A stretch of DNA of 64,000 nucleotides from Rebecca billardiae RCC1528 (Eukaryota > Haptophyta). The DNA lies in NCBI GenBank assembly GCA_965240325.2, contig OZ251225.1:2728001-2792000 (forward strand), read 5' to 3'. The position numbers and the translations under genes are program-made. The notes beneath the pieces are model-generated. The model did no database searches and was not told the DNA's origin. It saw only the letters and a program-made list of their open reading frames with translations. Positions 40,209-51,027 of this stretch are shown one piece after another (the first letter of the stretch is position 1; each line of letters starts with the position of its first letter).

Positions 40209-41477
40209 ATGGCGGTAGGCCCTCGCCTTACCTCCAGCACCGCGATACAGTGCGTGTCGCAGAGGCTTCTCGGCCAACTGCTGCTGCTGCTGGTGGTCAT
40301 GGCGCTCGCATCCCAGACGGCCGTCGGCGCGGGTGCAGACCCCCCGCCTCAGCTACGCACCGCCGGGAGCCAGCCGCTCCGCGCAGCGCCGTCGTCCTCA
40401 TCCGCGCGTCTCTCTTCACACGCAGGCAAGAAGATGAACTCGACCTCGGCTACTACTCACGACCTGTGCGCGTCGTTTCCGTCTCGGCCAAGCATCAGCA
40501 AGGCGTACTACATCAACCGCCGCAAGGACTCCAAGCGCCGCGCCTTCATGGAGAAGAGCCTGGCCGCGGCGGGCATCCCGAGCGTGCGCGTCGAAGCGAT
40601 TGAGCCGCCGGTGACCGACGTGCTCCCGCTGCTCACCAAGGCGGGAAAACTGCCGCGCTCGGCATTCATGGAGACGATGCACTCGCAGCGACGCTGTGCC
40701 CAGAAGACGACGCCCTGGTGGCCTGGGGGCGAGCGCCTCCCGCCCACGCTGTGCGTCAACGCAATCCTGCAAATGCCGTTCGGTTGCCCGCACTGGTCTG
40801 CGTACGGCGCAAACTTCACAGAGCTGGCGCGCACCGCCGGCATGAGCAAGTCGATCTGCGGTAGTATGATCGCGAACTTCCTGAGCGGGCTCGTGGCGAT
40901 CCGGCGGATCCAAGACGACCTCGCCGCGCTGCGCGCCGCCGAGCCGCATGCCGCGCGCTCCCCGGCCGACCGCTCGCCGCGGCCGGACGAGCGGTACGTG
41001 CTGCTGCTCGAGGACGACTCCAAAGTGCTTCCGGACTGGCGGCCGCGGCTGTGCCGCTTGCTGCGCGAGTTCCCGCCGCACACGTGGGACGTGGCGAAGG
41101 TAGACATTGACGGCACCAACAACACGAGCGTGCGCGCGTGGATGCAGCGCTTCACCGCGCTGGCATCCAAGGAGTCCAAGCCGCTGTACACGTCGGCGGA
41201 GCTGGCGCGCATGCGCGCGGACCCGATGGCGTGGCAGGCGAACAGCGAGGTGGACATGCTGCGCGTGCCGCTGGTGTACGGCATGGCGGGGGTGCTGCTC
41301 CGCGAGAATGCCGTGCCGACGCTGCGCAATCTTATGGAGGAGAGCGAGATCCAATTGACCGACATGCTCATCGGCAGGTGGGCGAAGCGCCGCTCGCTCC
41401 GCGTGGCGGTTGCAACCGAGCGGCTCTGCGACGCGGACAACGACATCCAGCGTGCATCCACCCTCAACGGAGCCTAG
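40209..41477 (+). CDS. GT25-like glycosyltransferase, paralogue 2 (secretory)
   Basis: A protein of 422 residues with a signal anchor (about residues 20-40, LLGQLLLLLVVMALAS). It continues with ISKAYYINRRKDSKRRAFME, VRVEAIEPPVTDVLPLL, LLLEDDSKVLPDWRPRLCRL (acidic motif near residue 268), HTWDVAKVDIDG and MLRVPLVYGMAGVLLRENAV. I chose the ATG at 40209 because its N-terminus (MAVGPRLTSST) matches that of the next paralogue; upstream codons in frame are open but unaligned. It is strongly similar to 43510-44760 over the whole length, a tandem duplication in direct orientation. The role is a lumenal sugar transferase with unknown acceptor. No introns are needed. Confidence 0.75.
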   Translation: MAVGPRLTSSTAIQCVSQRLLGQLLLLLVVMALASQTAVGAGADPPPQLRTAGSQPLRAAPSSSSARLSSHAGKKMNSTSATTHDLCASFPSRPSISKAYYINRRKDSKRRAFMEKSLAAAGIPSVRVEAIEPPVTDVLPLLTKAGKLPRSAFMETMHSQRRCAQKTTPWWPGGERLPPTLCVNAILQMPFGCPHWSAYGANFTELARTAGMSKSICGSMIANFLSGLVAIRRIQDDLAALRAAEPHAARSPADRSPRPDERYVLLLEDDSKVLPDWRPRLCRLLREFPPHTWDVAKVDIDGTNNTSVRAWMQRFTALASKESKPLYTSAELARMRADPMAWQANSEVDMLRVPLVYGMAGVLLRENAVPTLRNLMEESEIQLTDMLIGRWAKRRSLRVAVATERLCDADNDIQRASTLNGA

Positions 41478-42369
41478 CAGCAGCAAGCAGTGTCAATATC
41501 GCCCATTCGAATCATCATAGCATCGTCAGATGGCAGTATACAGCTCCCCCGGGCAACGTCAATAGAGCGCGCTCTCTCTCGCTCTCTCTTGCTTTCTCTC
41601 TACTCATCTCTCTGACTCTCTCTCTCTCTCTCTCGCTCATCGAGGCCAAGCTATCGGGGATTGAGGGATGGGATTTGAGCAACGAACGACAGCGGGCGCT
41701 GGCAGCAGCGTGGCGGTTGAGCTGCTGCCCGAGGTCGAGAGGGCGCCCGCGAGTCGTCAGTCACTGAGCGAGGTCGATTAAGCGGCTGATGGCTCGCTGA
41801 CACAGTGCGCGTATGGAATCCATTCCATATCCGCCAGAGGGTGGGCGGGCGGGCAAACGATGCCGAATCGTGCGGGTTGATGCAACAGCGGCGAGAGCAA
41901 GAGGGCATTGCATGAGGGGCGACGCGGCGAGGACACGGATGATGTAGTCGCGCCGCCGAACGATCAGGCGGGGAGCCAGGCCACACGGGACAGCCAGCGA
42001 CCTACCGAGCAGAGGGGCTGCTGTCTCCGGTGCACCTCCGTGGAGGAGAGTCAGAGTGCACCTGAGGATCCGATGCAGGCGACCCCCCTGCCCAGCTCGG
42101 CGCCTTCGTCGCAAGCAGCCCATGCGCCCCGCGAGCCGGCGGAAGCTTGGCCCCGATAGCTTGGCCTCGATGACGAACGAGTAACAAACCGAGTGAGTGG
42201 CGAGTCCTGCAGGTGTCGCCGCTGCGGGCCGGATTGGCAGCGGCACCACTCACCAGCACTCACCAGGACTCCTGCGCGCGGCGGTGCGCGCGGGACAACG
42301 CTGGATGCCATGCGAGCCGGATTCTTGATGGCGTTGCTCATAGACACTCAGTTATAGATTTTCTATAAC

Positions 42370-42449
42370 GCCCCATATATATAGAGCTATATATATGACT
42401 ACATATAGCTCTATATACCGCTATATACCGCTATATATCGCTATATACA

Positions 42450-42541
<92 letters not shown>
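42370..42541. repeat. Compound TA, AC and GA microsatellite
   Basis: TATATAGCTC-type repeats change to (AC)9-type and then to a GA run of about 80 bp with one CGG interruption. Confidence 0.95.
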
Positions 42542-42545
<4 letters not shown>

Positions 42546-43303
42546 TCTGACTTCTTCTCGTTGTCTAGTACCTCGTCGATGGTCTCAACTAGTTTTGGCG
42601 TCACGACGGGCTGCATCTGAGTCATCACAACAGGGAGATGATGGCTCTTGTGCTTACAGTATGGCCCGTGATGTCTGATGAGCGCGCGCGCTGGGGCTCG
42701 AGGGTGCGCAACGCACGAATGGGATAGTGCTGCCTAGAAACGCTGCGGACCGCGCCCCTTGTCGAGCATGTCGTACGCCACGCGGGCGCTCCAGGCCTCG
42801 CGTGCCTGTGCCGGCATTCCATCGGCGGCATGCGCGTGGCCCGCGTGTCCTCCAGGTGCGGAGGATCCACAACATCCCCGGCAGCAGTATGAGCGTCGCG
42901 CCGCCTCTGTAAGGCTGTGAGCAAGCATGGCGGCCAATGCTGTTCTTACTCCGCGTGCCCCCTGCCCCCCCCCCCCCCCCCCCCCGGCCCCGTCCCCCAT
43001 CCGTGTACCGCCATTGACCCCGGCCGGCCACCCCCCTCGCTGTCGACGCTGTCGAGTTCGTCGCATCATTCAGGCGGAGGAGCGCCACTAGCTGTCCGGC
43101 TGGGCCGCGGCGCTGGTGTCGGCCGGGCAGGGTGCGCCGGAGGGCAGGCGCAGCGGAGGTGGGCGGCTGCGCGATGTGTGCTGCTCTGCCCGGTCCCAAA
43201 GGCGCAGTCCGCCTCCGAGCGTGCCTGCCTGCAGGCGCGGACTGCCAAACGCACCACTCCCGTCACGTCGGCCATCGCCCCCGGCCAGGTGGCCCCGACA
43301 ATA

Positions 43304-43444
43304 TGTACAGTTTACTCAGAATAAGAGACGCACACAGACAGTACAGCAGTACTACTAAAGCGAAAGCGCATGCTTACACTTATGTACCGTACAATACAGT
43401 TTACTAAGAATAAGAGACGCACACAGCTCAGGCAGGCGAGATAG
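43304..43444 (-). repeat. Two direct copies of the dispersed ~50-bp motif
   Basis: TACAGTTTACTcAGAATAAG then AGACGCACACAG appears at 43304 and again at 43393, where it continues CTCAGGCAGGCGAGATA. Both lie just upstream of GT25-like paralogue 3. Confidence 0.85.
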
Positions 43445-43509
43445 ACGCCAGTAGCAAGGGTGGTCGAATCGCGCCCGCCGCGCGGAAAAGACGCTCTCCA
43501 CCAATTTCC

Positions 43510-43570
43510 ATGGCGGCAGGCCCCGGCCCCGCCTCCACCGCGATGAAGCGCGTGCCGTGGCTTCCCAGCC

Positions 43571-43602
<32 letters not shown>

Positions 43603-44760
43603 ATCGCGCTCCCAACCCTTACGGCCGTCGGCGCGGGTGCAGAACCCCCGCCTCAGCCACGCACCGCCGGGAGCCAGCCGCTCCGCGCAGCGCCATTGTC
43701 CTCATCCGCCCAGAGCGACGCGAGGAAGAACTCGACCTCGCCCGGCGACCCGTGCGCGTCGTTTCCGTCTCGGCCAAGCATCAGCAAGGCGTACTACATC
43801 AACCGCCGCAAGGACTCCCAGCGCCGCGCCTTCATGGAGAAGAGCCTGGCCGCGGCGGGCATCCCGAGCGTGCGCGTCATGGCGATCGAGCCGCCGGTGA
43901 CCGACGTGCTCCCGCTACTCACCACAGCGGGCAAGCGTCCGCGCTCGGCATTCATGGAGACGCTGCACTCGCAGCGGCGCTGCGCCCAGAAGACGACGCC
44001 CATGTGGCCCCAGGCCTCCCGCCTCCCGCCCGCGCTGTGTGTCAACGCGATCCTGCGCATGCCCGTCGGCTGCCCGCACTTCTCCGCATACGGCGCTAAC
44101 TTCACAGAGCTGGCGCGCACCGCCGGCCTGAGCAAGTCGATCTGCGGTGGTCTGATCGCGAACTTCCTGAGTGGGCTCGTGGCGATCCGGCGGATCCAAG
44201 ACGACCTCGCCGCACTGCGCGCCGCCGAGCCGCATGCCACGCGCTCCCCCGCCGACCGCGGTCACCGCACGCCGCGGCCGGACGAGCGGTACATGCTGCT
44301 GCTCGAGGACGACTCCAAAGTGCTTCCGGACTGGCGGCCGCGGCTGTGCCGCTTGCTGCGCGAGTTCCCGCCGCACACGTGGGACGTGGCGAAGGTGGAC
44401 GTTGACGGCGCCGACCGCACGAGCGTGCGCGTGCGGATGCAGCGCTCCGGCACGCTGTCCTCCAAGCCGCTGTACACGTCGGCGGAGCTGGCACGCATGC
44501 GCGCGGACCCGATGGCGTGGCAGGCGAACAGCGAGGTGGACGTGCTGCGCGTGCCGCTGGTGTACGGCATGGCGGCGGTGCTGCTCCGCGAAAGCGCTGT
44601 GCCTACGCTGCGCAATCTGATGGAGTGGTGCGAGATCCAGGTGACCGACATGCTCATCGGCAGGTGGGCGAAGCGCCGCTCGCTCCGCGTGGCGGTCGCG
44701 GCCGAGCGGCTGTGCGACGCGGACAACGACATCCAGCGTGCATCCACCATAAACAGCTAG
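43510..44760 (+). CDS. GT25-like glycosyltransferase, paralogue 3 (secretory)
   Basis: A protein of 416 residues whose signal anchor includes a run of ten leucines encoded by CTG repeats (about 43570-43602). Motifs follow in the same order as paralogue 2: ISKAYYINRRKDSQRRAFME, VRVMAIEPPVTDVLPLL, LLLEDDSKVLPDW (near residue 265), HTWDVAKVDVDGAD, VLRVPLVYGMAAVLLRES. Both copies keep the Cys in SQRRCAQKTTP and in SICGG/SICGS, and both end near DADNDIQRAST. Differences cluster in the signal region and in the variable segment after VDVDGAD. The gene is intronless. A Golgi or ER sugar transferase is inferred. Confidence 0.75.
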
Positions 44761-44979
44761 CTAGCATACAGCAGTAGCATGCATGATACAGTGTATAGCC
44801 TCATCGGTCTCAGCAACATACTCAGGCTCATCACGAGTTTATAACACTACTCCGAGTCCCAGCATATAATTTAATCTGCATATATTATAATCGGACTGAA
44901 TGACGAGCTAAGCCTAAGTAACTAGCGCAGCGTCGTATATCCCGCATTCGTCGAGTCACATTATTCAATCGTCATCAGA

Positions 44980-45776
44980 CTACGACATGTATGCATGGCG
45001 GCTCCGGCTTCGGTTCGGTAACCGCGGTCGGCGTCGCAGAGGTCTGAGCTGCTGCGCGCTGCGCGTCGGATGCGGCCGGCCGCCGGCGGCGGTCGTCGGC
45101 GAGTGCCATCTGGAGGCCGCGGCTCTCTTGCAGGGTGGGTCCAGTGGCGCCATCTCGCAGGCCCGAGTGGTGGATGTGGAACGGCGGCAAGCCGAGCAGC
45201 CGCCAGCTGCCCTCCTCCGCGAGGCCCAAGAAGACGCCGCGTACCCAGACGCGCTCGCCGGCGCGCATGCCCAGTGGCATGATCGGGCTCCGTAGTCGAC
45301 CCAGCCGTACCCGCCGATGCTCGTGTGCGGGCCGACGCGTACGAGGAGCGTGGTGAGCCCCGCGCCCTGCTGCGCGCACTGCTGGTACGTGATCGCGCGC
45401 GGCGGCATGTTCGCCCTCATGCCGGGATCGCCGACGCCCGGCGCGACCTGGAGCGTCACGCGCTCGCGCAGCGGGGCGTCGTCTGTCCACGATGCAGCTG
45501 CGCCTCGACGTGGGCGGCGCGCGCAAACGCCTCCGAGAGCGGGACGATGTAGGCGCGGCACCACGCGCGGTAGTTCTCGTGAGCGTGTCGCGGCGCATCG
45601 CTCGGGCGTCTCCACCACCGAGAGCCCGCGGCTGTCCACTGCGCAAATGGCGCCGGCGGCGCCGAAGAGCAGAGGAGCGCCTGCCACACCCCCGTCCGCT
45701 TGGTCTGCAATACGTGCAGTTCGCAGCGAGCGGGGAGACAGGCCGCCGCGCGAGACCGCGGGCAGTGGGGCGTCAT
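44980..45776 (-). pseudogene. Frameshifted remnant of an unrecognised protein gene
   Basis: Three protein-like blocks follow one another on the minus strand in three different frames. First is ENYRAWCRAYIVPLSEAFAR (near 45510-45570), then ERVTLQVAPGVGDPGMRAN through TSIGGYGWVDYG (near 45300-45480), and then PLGMRAGERVWVRGVFLGLA through LGLPPFHIHHSGLRDG (near 45150-45280). The frame changes occur within a few bases (about 45490 and 45293), which leaves no room for introns. A decayed gene is the simplest reading. A pair of sequencing errors is the alternative. The family is not recognised. Confidence 0.5.
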
Positions 45777-46009
45777 GAATCAACACCCAGAGGAGAGCTG
45801 CCCATCCTCGGCGTCGAGGGGCGACTGCCGCAGCCGCGCGATCCGGCGGTACTACGTCTTGGCAACGCGGGCCTTGCTGCCGACATCTTACTCGGTACTT
45901 GTATCATTCGGAATAAATTGCTTCGACACAGTCCGGAGGCTCAACTTTCCGCCGCGACCCGCCCGGGCCGGCCCGGCGCCCACCGCCCTCGCGGCCCGAA
46001 GCACGCGTG

Positions 46010-48156
46010 ATGCTCTCGCGCCGCTCGCTTGTGCTCGCGCTGGCGGGGCTCGGCGCGATCATCGGCGCACTTCTGCTCTTTCAGCCCGACGGGACGTCTT
46101 CCTCCCCTCTGCAGCTCGGAGGTGGTGCGAAGCCACTGTTCGTGCCCGTCGCTGTCTCCTACCAGGGCGGCGGCTGGCGCGCCATGTTCGCGTGCATGGG
46201 CGTCACGCGCGCGCTCTCGCGCGCCGGCGTGTTCGGGCCCGAGTACGCGCGGCAGCTGCAGGTGCTCTCCTCCAACTCGGGTGGCTCGTGGTTCCTTAGC
46301 CAGCTCGCGTACTCCGAGTCGTTCTACGGCAACGTGACGGGCGAAGAGCACCAGGTCGCGCAAATGGTGCATGACTGGATGGGGAAGCAGCGCTCGCAGC
46401 TGCAGCCACCGTCCGAGAAGGTGATCGAGAACCTCAAGCAGTGGCTCGGCTCCACGTCGCTGGAAGGGCGAGCCCTTGTCCTCATCTTCAAGCTCGTCGA
46501 CTGGTTCCGGAAGCGCCCGCTCCTCACCTCGCTGCTGTGCTGGTCTGTACGGAAACAGTGGGCCGCATGTGAGCTCATGCTTAGCGCTACTGTGGGAGGC
46601 ATCTCGCTCGGCGCGGAGACGCAGGGTAGCTGGTACGTGTGGGCAGTGGCGCGCTCGGAGCAACGCCCATGCGCACCACGCTTTGCCCGCCCGCCCACCA
46701 GCAGCAGTCCAGCACTCCTGCCCGGCTGGCAGCTGCTGCTGCTGCCCGTCCTTACTCCCGACCACCCTGCTGTGCCCACACCGCTCACCGCCACTGCAGG
46801 CACCTCATGATCGAGCGTATGCTCAACACAGCCGACCCGACGTTCAAGGACAAGACAGCCACCACCAAAGATCGGCACGCCAAGCTCACCGGCCCCGAGC
46901 TGCGCATCCAGATTGCCAATATGACGTCGAGCTTTGCAAACTATGACGCGCGCAAGCAGACGAGCCTCAGCTGGCGCCTTACAGACGCTGGCGGGCCCGC
47001 CTCGATGATGGCAACGCCGATTACGTGGAGCATCGCCGGCGCAGCTGACGCGCGGAACGGCTGGGTGTCCGAGCCGATCTCGATCAGCGAGGCAGCCAGG
47101 TCCGCTGTGAACTCGGCTGCATCTGGCGGCTGGCAGACGGCACCGCTGCCGCCTGTCTGGCTCGGGACGGATGCACCGCCAGTGAGTGCCGTCGCCGCGC
47201 TCTCTTCGGCTGCGGGCGCGCTGCTTGGCTCGGCAAACTGGACGGTCGCCATGGCCCGCAGCTTCATCAACGGTCTCGAGCAGGCTGCACCTGACTCTGA
47301 GCCTGGCGCTGACGCAATCTGCTCGGCCGATGACAAGGCTGAGATGGCGCAGGCGGCTGAGGAGCTGGTCAACCTGCTCGAACTCTCCAATCCCAGCAAG
47401 GAGGTTGACAGCTACTCGCAGGAGTGCCAGGATGTCCTCGATAACTACTGCAAGAAGCTCTACCCGCCTTTCGAGGACCCCATCCATTTTGTCCGCAACT
47501 TTGCCCAGTGCGTGTTTGGGCTGTTGTACGTGTGCACGTATGAGGACTACCTCACTCCAGTGATCACCAAGTTCCAGGACATGGCACCGTGCGTGCAGGA
47601 GCCGAGCGCAGACGTGCTGCCTTGGGCCGAGCGGCGGTGCGAGTTCCCTCACGTGCGCATGGCTGACGGTGGGTACGTGGACAACACTGCCGTCGCAACC
47701 GCCATAGCAGGCATGCAGGCCCAAGCGCAGAGCCAGGTCAAGAAGCTCCGTGTGGTCGCCGTGGCAAACGACGACTGCACGCCGCCTCAGTGTGTGCACG
47801 AGTCGCTCTCGATGCTCTTCCGCTCGGACGACCCTGCGCAGAACCCGGTGGAGCCGTCACCCCCGCCCCTGGTGTTTGACCTGTCGTGGTCAGACGTGCG
47901 CCTGGAGACAGTGCCTGGCACGCAGTACGTCTCTATCGGCCAGGCCTCGACCATGACGCTCGAGAACGAGTGGTACGGCGTTGAGGGCGGCTGGCCTGTC
48001 GAGGTGCTGCTCATCTCGGTCGACGCGCCAGTAAGCATCGTGGTGGGTGTCTCGACGGACAGCACCACCATCAACAAGATGGCTGATGCGTCGCAGGAGG
48101 CAAGCTCGGCTGGCGTGACAGCCTACATCCAGGCATGGCTCCGCAGCACTCAGTGA
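46010..48156 (+). CDS. Patatin/cPLA2-like lysophospholipase, two exons
   Basis: About 659 residues after removing intron 46633-46799 (donor CTG|GTACGT, acceptor CTGCAG|GCAC, phase 2, joining ETQGSW to HLMIERM). An N-terminal signal anchor (LVLALAGLGAIIGALLLF) is followed by SYQGGGWRAMFACMG, which is the oxyanion-hole glycine loop. Next come LSSNSGGSWFLSQLAYS with the candidate nucleophile Ser in the SGGS motif, and near the C-terminus FPHVRMADGGYVDNTAVATA with the candidate catalytic Asp in DGG. That is the Ser-Asp dyad layout of cytosolic PLA2 and fungal lysophospholipases. The long middle region (SLSWRLTDAGG to CTYEDYLTP) is not assigned. The product is probably lumenal or membrane-anchored and acts on phospholipid acyl esters. 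Confidence 0.65.
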
Positions 48157-48493
48157 GTCACAGTCTGATCGCTGCTCCGACGAGCGCCTTGCCGACCACT
48201 TCCAGGCCAAGCTCACCGAACTGCCCACCCTTACGAATAACTCCCTACTACTAGTAGTAGTACTACTCAGACCTGACCTGGCCACTACAAGCCTATGACA
48301 CTGCTGTGCGGCAGGAGCTGCTTGGACGACTCTCTTCTAGATCTGGAAAGCACTCCGGGCGGAGAGTTCCACAGTCATCGGGATCGCTCGGGATCTCTCG
48401 TCCGCCAGAATTTGCGCGCCTTTCGCCCAATTTGCTGCTGGCATTTTCCGACGTTCAGACTGCTGAGCGGCCCCGTGTCATCACGCGATCAGC

Positions 48494-50533
48494 ATGCTCG
48501 CTCGCGCGTTCGCCGGCCGCTCGCGCCCCTGGCGAGCCCCGCCGGCGATGCGGCCGCTAGCCGTGCGCTCGGCGGGGGCTGGGCTGCGTGCGCTTCGTGC
48601 CGCGAGCCTATCGAGCCAGAGTGGCGTGTCGCACGCGGACCGGCACGGCCGATCGCTCGCGTTGCGCGCGGAGGAGATGTCGGTGCGGGGGCTCGCGGCC
48701 GCGCTCCGCGTCAGCGAGAGCGAGCTGCTCGAGATGATCGCGGACCTCGGGGAGGACGCGGCGGATCCGACCGCGCCGCTGGAGCTCGAGGTGGCGCAGC
48801 TGCTCGCGCAGGAGCACGGGGCTCACCTATCGCTCTCGCGCGCGAGCTCGACCCGCGCCGACCCTGAGGACAGCCCCGACGCAGCGGCAGAGGCGCACGA
48901 GGCGCAAGGGAAGTCGGCGTCGAGAGCGGTCGCGGCCGAGGTGGACGAGGACGACGAGTCCGCCCCGCGCCCCGCCGTCGTGGCGGTGATGGGCCACGTC
49001 GATCACGGCAAGACGTCGCTCCTCGACGCGCTGCGCTCGACGTCGCGCGCGGCCGGCGAGGCGGGCGGGATCACACAGCGGCTGGCCGCGTTCTCGTCGG
49101 GCGGGCTGACGTGGCTGGACACGCCGGGGCACGCGCTGTTCACCGCGATGCGCGCGCGCGGCGCCGCGCTCACCGACGTCGGGCTGCTCGTCGTCGCCGC
49201 CGACCAGGGCGCGCAGCCGCAGACGGCGGAGGCGGTCCGCGTGCTGCGCGAGGGGTCAGTGCCGTTTATCGTCGCGCTGAATAAGATGGACAAGCCCGGC
49301 GCGGACGCGAACGCGGCGCGGCTGAGCCTGCTGGAGCACGGCGTGGTGGCGGAGGAGCTCGGCGGCGACGTGCCCACCGTCGAGGTCTCCGCCTCCAAGC
49401 GCACCAACCTCGACGCGATGTGCGAGCTACTGCAGATGCAAGCTGAGCTGCTCGAGCTGCGCGCGCGGCCGGGCGCGCCGGTCGGCGGCGCGGTGCTGGA
49501 GGCGGACGTGACGCCGCAGCGGGGCGTGCTCGCGACGGTGCTGCTCTCGCAGGGCACGCTGCGCACCGGCGACATCGTCGTCGCCGGCATGGCCTGGGCG
49601 CGCGTGCGCGCGCTCACCACGGACGACGGCCGCTTGCTGAGCGAGGTGGGCGCGGGCGTCCCTGTGAGTGTCGCGGGCTTCCGCTCGGTGCCCGCCCCTG
49701 GGGAGCGGCTGTTCAGCGCGGCGTCGGAGCGGCGCGCGCGACAGCTGGTCGGGGCGCGGGAGCGCCGCTCGGTGGACGCGTCGGCCGAGGAGCAGCGCGC
49801 CGCGCGCCGCAGGCGCACCGCCGCCAAGGCCGCCGCCATCGCGCGCGCGTCCTCCGACGGCGCGGCTGAACTGCTGGAGTCCCTGCCTGTGCCTGTCGTG
49901 GCAAAGGCGGAGAGTGGCGGCGGGCTCGAGGCGCTGGTGAGCGCGCTCGCGACGATCCCGGCGAAGCGCGCGCACGCGCTCGTCGTGCAGGCCTCGGTCG
50001 GGCAGATCGGCCCCTCCGACGTCGAGCTCGCCGAGACGTGCGGCGCGGCTGTGCTGGGGTACGCGGTGAGCGCGCCGCCCGCGGTGCAGGCGGAGGCGGA
50101 CAGGCGCGGCGTGCGGATCGCCACCTCGCCCGTGATCTACACGCTCGTCGACGACGCGCGCTCGGTGCTGTGCGACGCGCTGCCGCCGGACGTACGCGAG
50201 GACCGCGTGGGGCAGGCGGAGGTGCTCGCCTCCTTCACCATCACCGCCACGCCTGCGCTCGTCGCCAAGGGCGCTCCGAAGCGGCCCACCGTCGGCGGGA
50301 TGCGCGTGGTGACGGGCGAGCTGCGCGCCAAGGCGCACCTGCGCGTGCTGCGCGCGGGCGCTGTGGTGCACGAGGGCGCGGTGCTCTCCCTGCGGCACTT
50401 CAAGGACGACGTGACGGAGGTGTCGAAGGGCTCCGAGTGCGGCGTCATCCTCGAGGGCGGTTGGGCCGACTGGCAGCAGGGAGACGAGGTCGAGTGCATC
50501 CACTTCACCGAGACGCGCCCCACGCTCGAGTGA
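48494..50533 (+). CDS. MTIF2: Translation initiation factor IF-2, organellar
   Basis: IF-2 is the GTPase that places initiator tRNA on the small ribosomal subunit. An IF2_N-like segment lies at about residues 62-95 (MSVRGLAAALRVSESELLEM). G1 GHVDHGKT lies at about 166-173, G3 DTPGH at about 209, G4 NKMDKP at about 262 and G5 VSASK shortly after. The later beta-barrel and IF-2 core domains follow (ADVTPQRGVLATVLLSQGTL, VASVGQIGPSDVELA-type segment, IYTLVDDARS) to an ETRPTLE end. Total length is 679 residues, shorter than bacterial IF-2, as in mitochondrial forms. The Arg/Ala/Ser-rich N-terminus fits a mitochondrial transit peptide, though a plastid location is possible. The usual GITQHIGA switch I is altered to GITQRLAAF. 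No intron is visible. Confidence 0.9.
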   Translation: MLARAFAGRSRPWRAPPAMRPLAVRSAGAGLRALRAASLSSQSGVSHADRHGRSLALRAEEMSVRGLAAALRVSESELLEMIADLGEDAADPTAPLELEVAQLLAQEHGAHLSLSRASSTRADPEDSPDAAAEAHEAQGKSASRAVAAEVDEDDESAPRPAVVAVMGHVDHGKTSLLDALRSTSRAAGEAGGITQRLAAFSSGGLTWLDTPGHALFTAMRARGAALTDVGLLVVAADQGAQPQTAEAVRVLREGSVPFIVALNKMDKPGADANAARLSLLEHGVVAEELGGDVPTVEVSASKRTNLDAMCELLQMQAELLELRARPGAPVGGAVLEADVTPQRGVLATVLLSQGTLRTGDIVVAGMAWARVRALTTDDGRLLSEVGAGVPVSVAGFRSVPAPGERLFSAASERRARQLVGARERRSVDASAEEQRAARRRRTAAKAAAIARASSDGAAELLESLPVPVVAKAESGGGLEALVSALATIPAKRAHALVVQASVGQIGPSDVELAETCGAAVLGYAVSAPPAVQAEADRRGVRIATSPVIYTLVDDARSVLCDALPPDVREDRVGQAEVLASFTITATPALVAKGAPKRPTVGGMRVVTGELRAKAHLRVLRAGAVVHEGAVLSLRHFKDDVTEVSKGSECGVILEGGWADWQQGDEVECIHFTETRPTLE

Positions 50534-51027
50534 GCACTCGTCTGCCGCCGTCTCGGCGTGGTCTGGGTCTGCTCAGTGGTCTCACTGGCCGCTGCTCATC
50601 ACGCGTCGTCACGGAACACGCGCGTGCGTAGTTAGTCCCATATCATTCATCAGCAGTCCTATCGTCATTCATCAGCAGTACGTATCATGTAGTGCCGGCC
50701 GCGCGCGCCAGCAGCAGCCTCGATTGGCCGCCTGGGGCGGCCTGGGCCATCACCCACCATGCCGCATGCGGTCAGCGGTGAGTGCCCATCATCATCATCA
50801 AATCAGTGATGACGATGAGCGTGAACATTGATAAATCGTGATCAGCACTTGATCGCATCATCACGCCGCGGGCTGCGCAGCATGCGCGCCGCCCGCACGA
50901 GCTGGTTCGGCGTGATCCGTCGCAAGCGGGGAGCCGGGAGGATCGGGCGTCGCGGGTGGGCGGCGCACCCTGCGCGAAGCCGCACGACGGCGACCGTCGC
51001 GCATCGCCACCATCACCATCAGGGGCA
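50534..51027. other. Intergenic region between convergent genes
   Basis: This holds only simple-sequence stretches (TCAT/CAGCAG) and unconvincing frames; it is the shared 3' side of IF-2 and the aspartic-protease-like gene. Confidence 0.5.

Larger units (their letters stand above)
41478..43509. other. Intergenic region, microsatellites and motif copies
   Basis: It holds CT-rich runs (about 41573-41640), TA/AC/GA runs (about 42370-42541), a C20-type tract (about 42965-42985) and two copies of the dispersed motif (43304-43338, 43393-43444). Open frames here do not look like proteins. Confidence 0.6.
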
